DNA from: Patescibacteria group bacterium
GTDB lineage: Bacteria; Patescibacteriota; Minisyncoccia; Phycocordibacterales; UBA5272
Direction: 5' to 3'
DNA: 6,560 nt
Assembly (NCBI GenBank): GCA_030916975.1
Contig: JAUPVO010000009.1
Span: 1-6,560 of the forward strand
Shown: positions 6,062-6,560 of the stretch, one piece after another
How positions within the stretch are numbered: the first letter of the stretch is position 1
How the letters are laid out: every line of letters begins with the position of its first letter
Notes under the pieces: generated by a model
What the model was told of the DNA's origin: nothing
Database searches by the model: none
Seen by the model: the letters and a program-made list of their open reading frames with translations, nothing else
Program-made: the position numbers and the translations under genes

Positions 6062-6560
6062 ATGAATAATATAAGAAAAAGAAAATCTTTTAAAGAATTG
6101 TTAAGCTCTATTGTGGCTGGAGATTTTTGGTTTGAGGATGAGAATTTTAATAAAGCTAATAAAAAAATAATTAGAGACGGTAAAGAATTAAGAACAATAC
6201 AACAGATCAACAAAAACAAAATTATTATTGCGGAAGAAGAAAATTATACGGGAGGAGTACAAGAAAAAGAGTTGAGAGTAGAGGTATCTACAGACTCAAA
6301 TGCTTTACCGAGTGGCTATATTAGACTAATTCTAAAAGATATTGACGTTAATACGCTTTTTTTAAAACATAATATAACTTTAAAATACATAACCGCAAAC
6401 AACAAAATGTATATTAAAAGCTTTATATTGGGTAATGAAGGCAAAGAAATTGATTGTTATAATATAGGTGAAAATGAGTCTCTGACTATAGATAAAGAGA
6501 ATAACAGTATTATCAAGATTATTCTAAAAGAGATTGGAGGAAAAGAAGAAGAGATAATGG
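6062..6560 (+). CDS. Hypothetical protein, N-terminal 166 residues (runs off right edge)
   Basis: An open frame starts at ATG 6062 and continues without a stop to the end of the window. I do not recognise a family. The protein begins with a short basic stretch (NNIRKRKSF), with no hydrophobic signal or membrane segment in the visible part. A WF.DE.F motif around 23-31 is followed by charged sequence with alternating hydrophobic residues, suggesting beta strands (ELRVEVST, GYIRLILKD, NITLKYIT, MYIKSFILG). Support for a real gene: only 9 bases separate it from tktC, codon use resembles its neighbours, and the frame stays open for about 500 bases in AT-rich DNA where stops are frequent. It is probably the last visible member of the tkt operon, but a pentose-phosphate role cannot be claimed. 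Confidence 0.72.
   Translation, partial: MNNIRKRKSFKELLSSIVAGDFWFEDENFNKANKKIIRDGKELRTIQQINKNKIIIAEEENYTGGVQEKELRVEVSTDSNALPSGYIRLILKDIDVNTLFLKHNITLKYITANNKMYIKSFILGNEGKEIDCYNIGENESLTIDKENNSIIKIILKEIGGKEEEIM

Noticed and set aside
3379..6219. Leftward open frames at 3379-3648, 4091-4324, 4548-4748, 5498-5716 and 5860-6219
   Set aside because: Each lies mostly or wholly antisense to a firmly identified gene and has low-complexity or implausible protein sequence, so they are shadows.
6357..6364. T7-A run that forms a zero-frame U-UUU-UUA slippery heptamer inside the last gene
   Set aside because: Such runs are expected by chance in AT-rich coding DNA, and I see no downstream stem or meaningful -1 product. 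It could at most matter as a sequencing-error spot.
1..6560. UGA recoded as glycine, as in some Patescibacteria
   Set aside because: All recognised genes reach family-typical lengths under the standard code without any in-frame TGA, and glycines are encoded by GGN. The lack of TGA stops in seven genes is too small a sample.

Overview
The window is an AT-rich, densely packed bacterial segment. It has seven complete or nearly complete genes, plus a gene cut by the right edge. Several traits together suggest a member of the Candidate Phyla Radiation (Patescibacteria). SecA has a much shortened helical-wing region, transketolase is encoded as two separate half-proteins, and the epimerase-like and prenyltransferase genes are divergent. 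Intergenic gaps are tiny, and recognisable Shine-Dalgarno sequences are almost absent. This placement is an inference, because no rRNA or phylogenetic marker was compared. The genetic code looks standard: no UGA needs to be read as an amino acid, and all seven visible stop codons are TAA or TAG.

Left part (1-1510): the 3' portion of secA runs rightward and ends in a strong hairpin terminator. That hairpin also covers the stop codon of a converging leftward gene for an unrecognised 123-residue protein. The gap between this small gene and the next rightward gene carries two extended -10 promoters pointing away from each other. A TGCTA-TAGCA palindrome overlaps each -10.

Middle (1511-3382): a rightward gene encodes an unusual fusion of an acylphosphatase domain and a cis-prenyltransferase (UppS) domain, both with their recognisable catalytic residues. 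It ends 10 bases from the end of a leftward comF-like phosphoribosyltransferase gene. The 71-base gap upstream of comF holds two interlocked divergent promoters. The rightward one is so close to the next start codon that its transcript should be leaderless.

Right part (3383-6560): a rightward pentose-phosphate group consists of a ribulose-phosphate 3-epimerase-like TIM-barrel gene, then tktN and tktC (the two halves of transketolase), then an unrecognised open-ended gene 9 bases after tktC. The epimerase-like protein keeps both acid/base aspartates but has lost both metal-binding histidines. Together the three enzymes would cover part of the non-oxidative pentose phosphate pathway.

The strongest candidates for something undescribed are the acylphosphatase-UppS fusion, the metal-site-altered epimerase and the twin-palindrome divergent promoter region. 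No mobile element, CRISPR array, tRNA or rRNA was seen.
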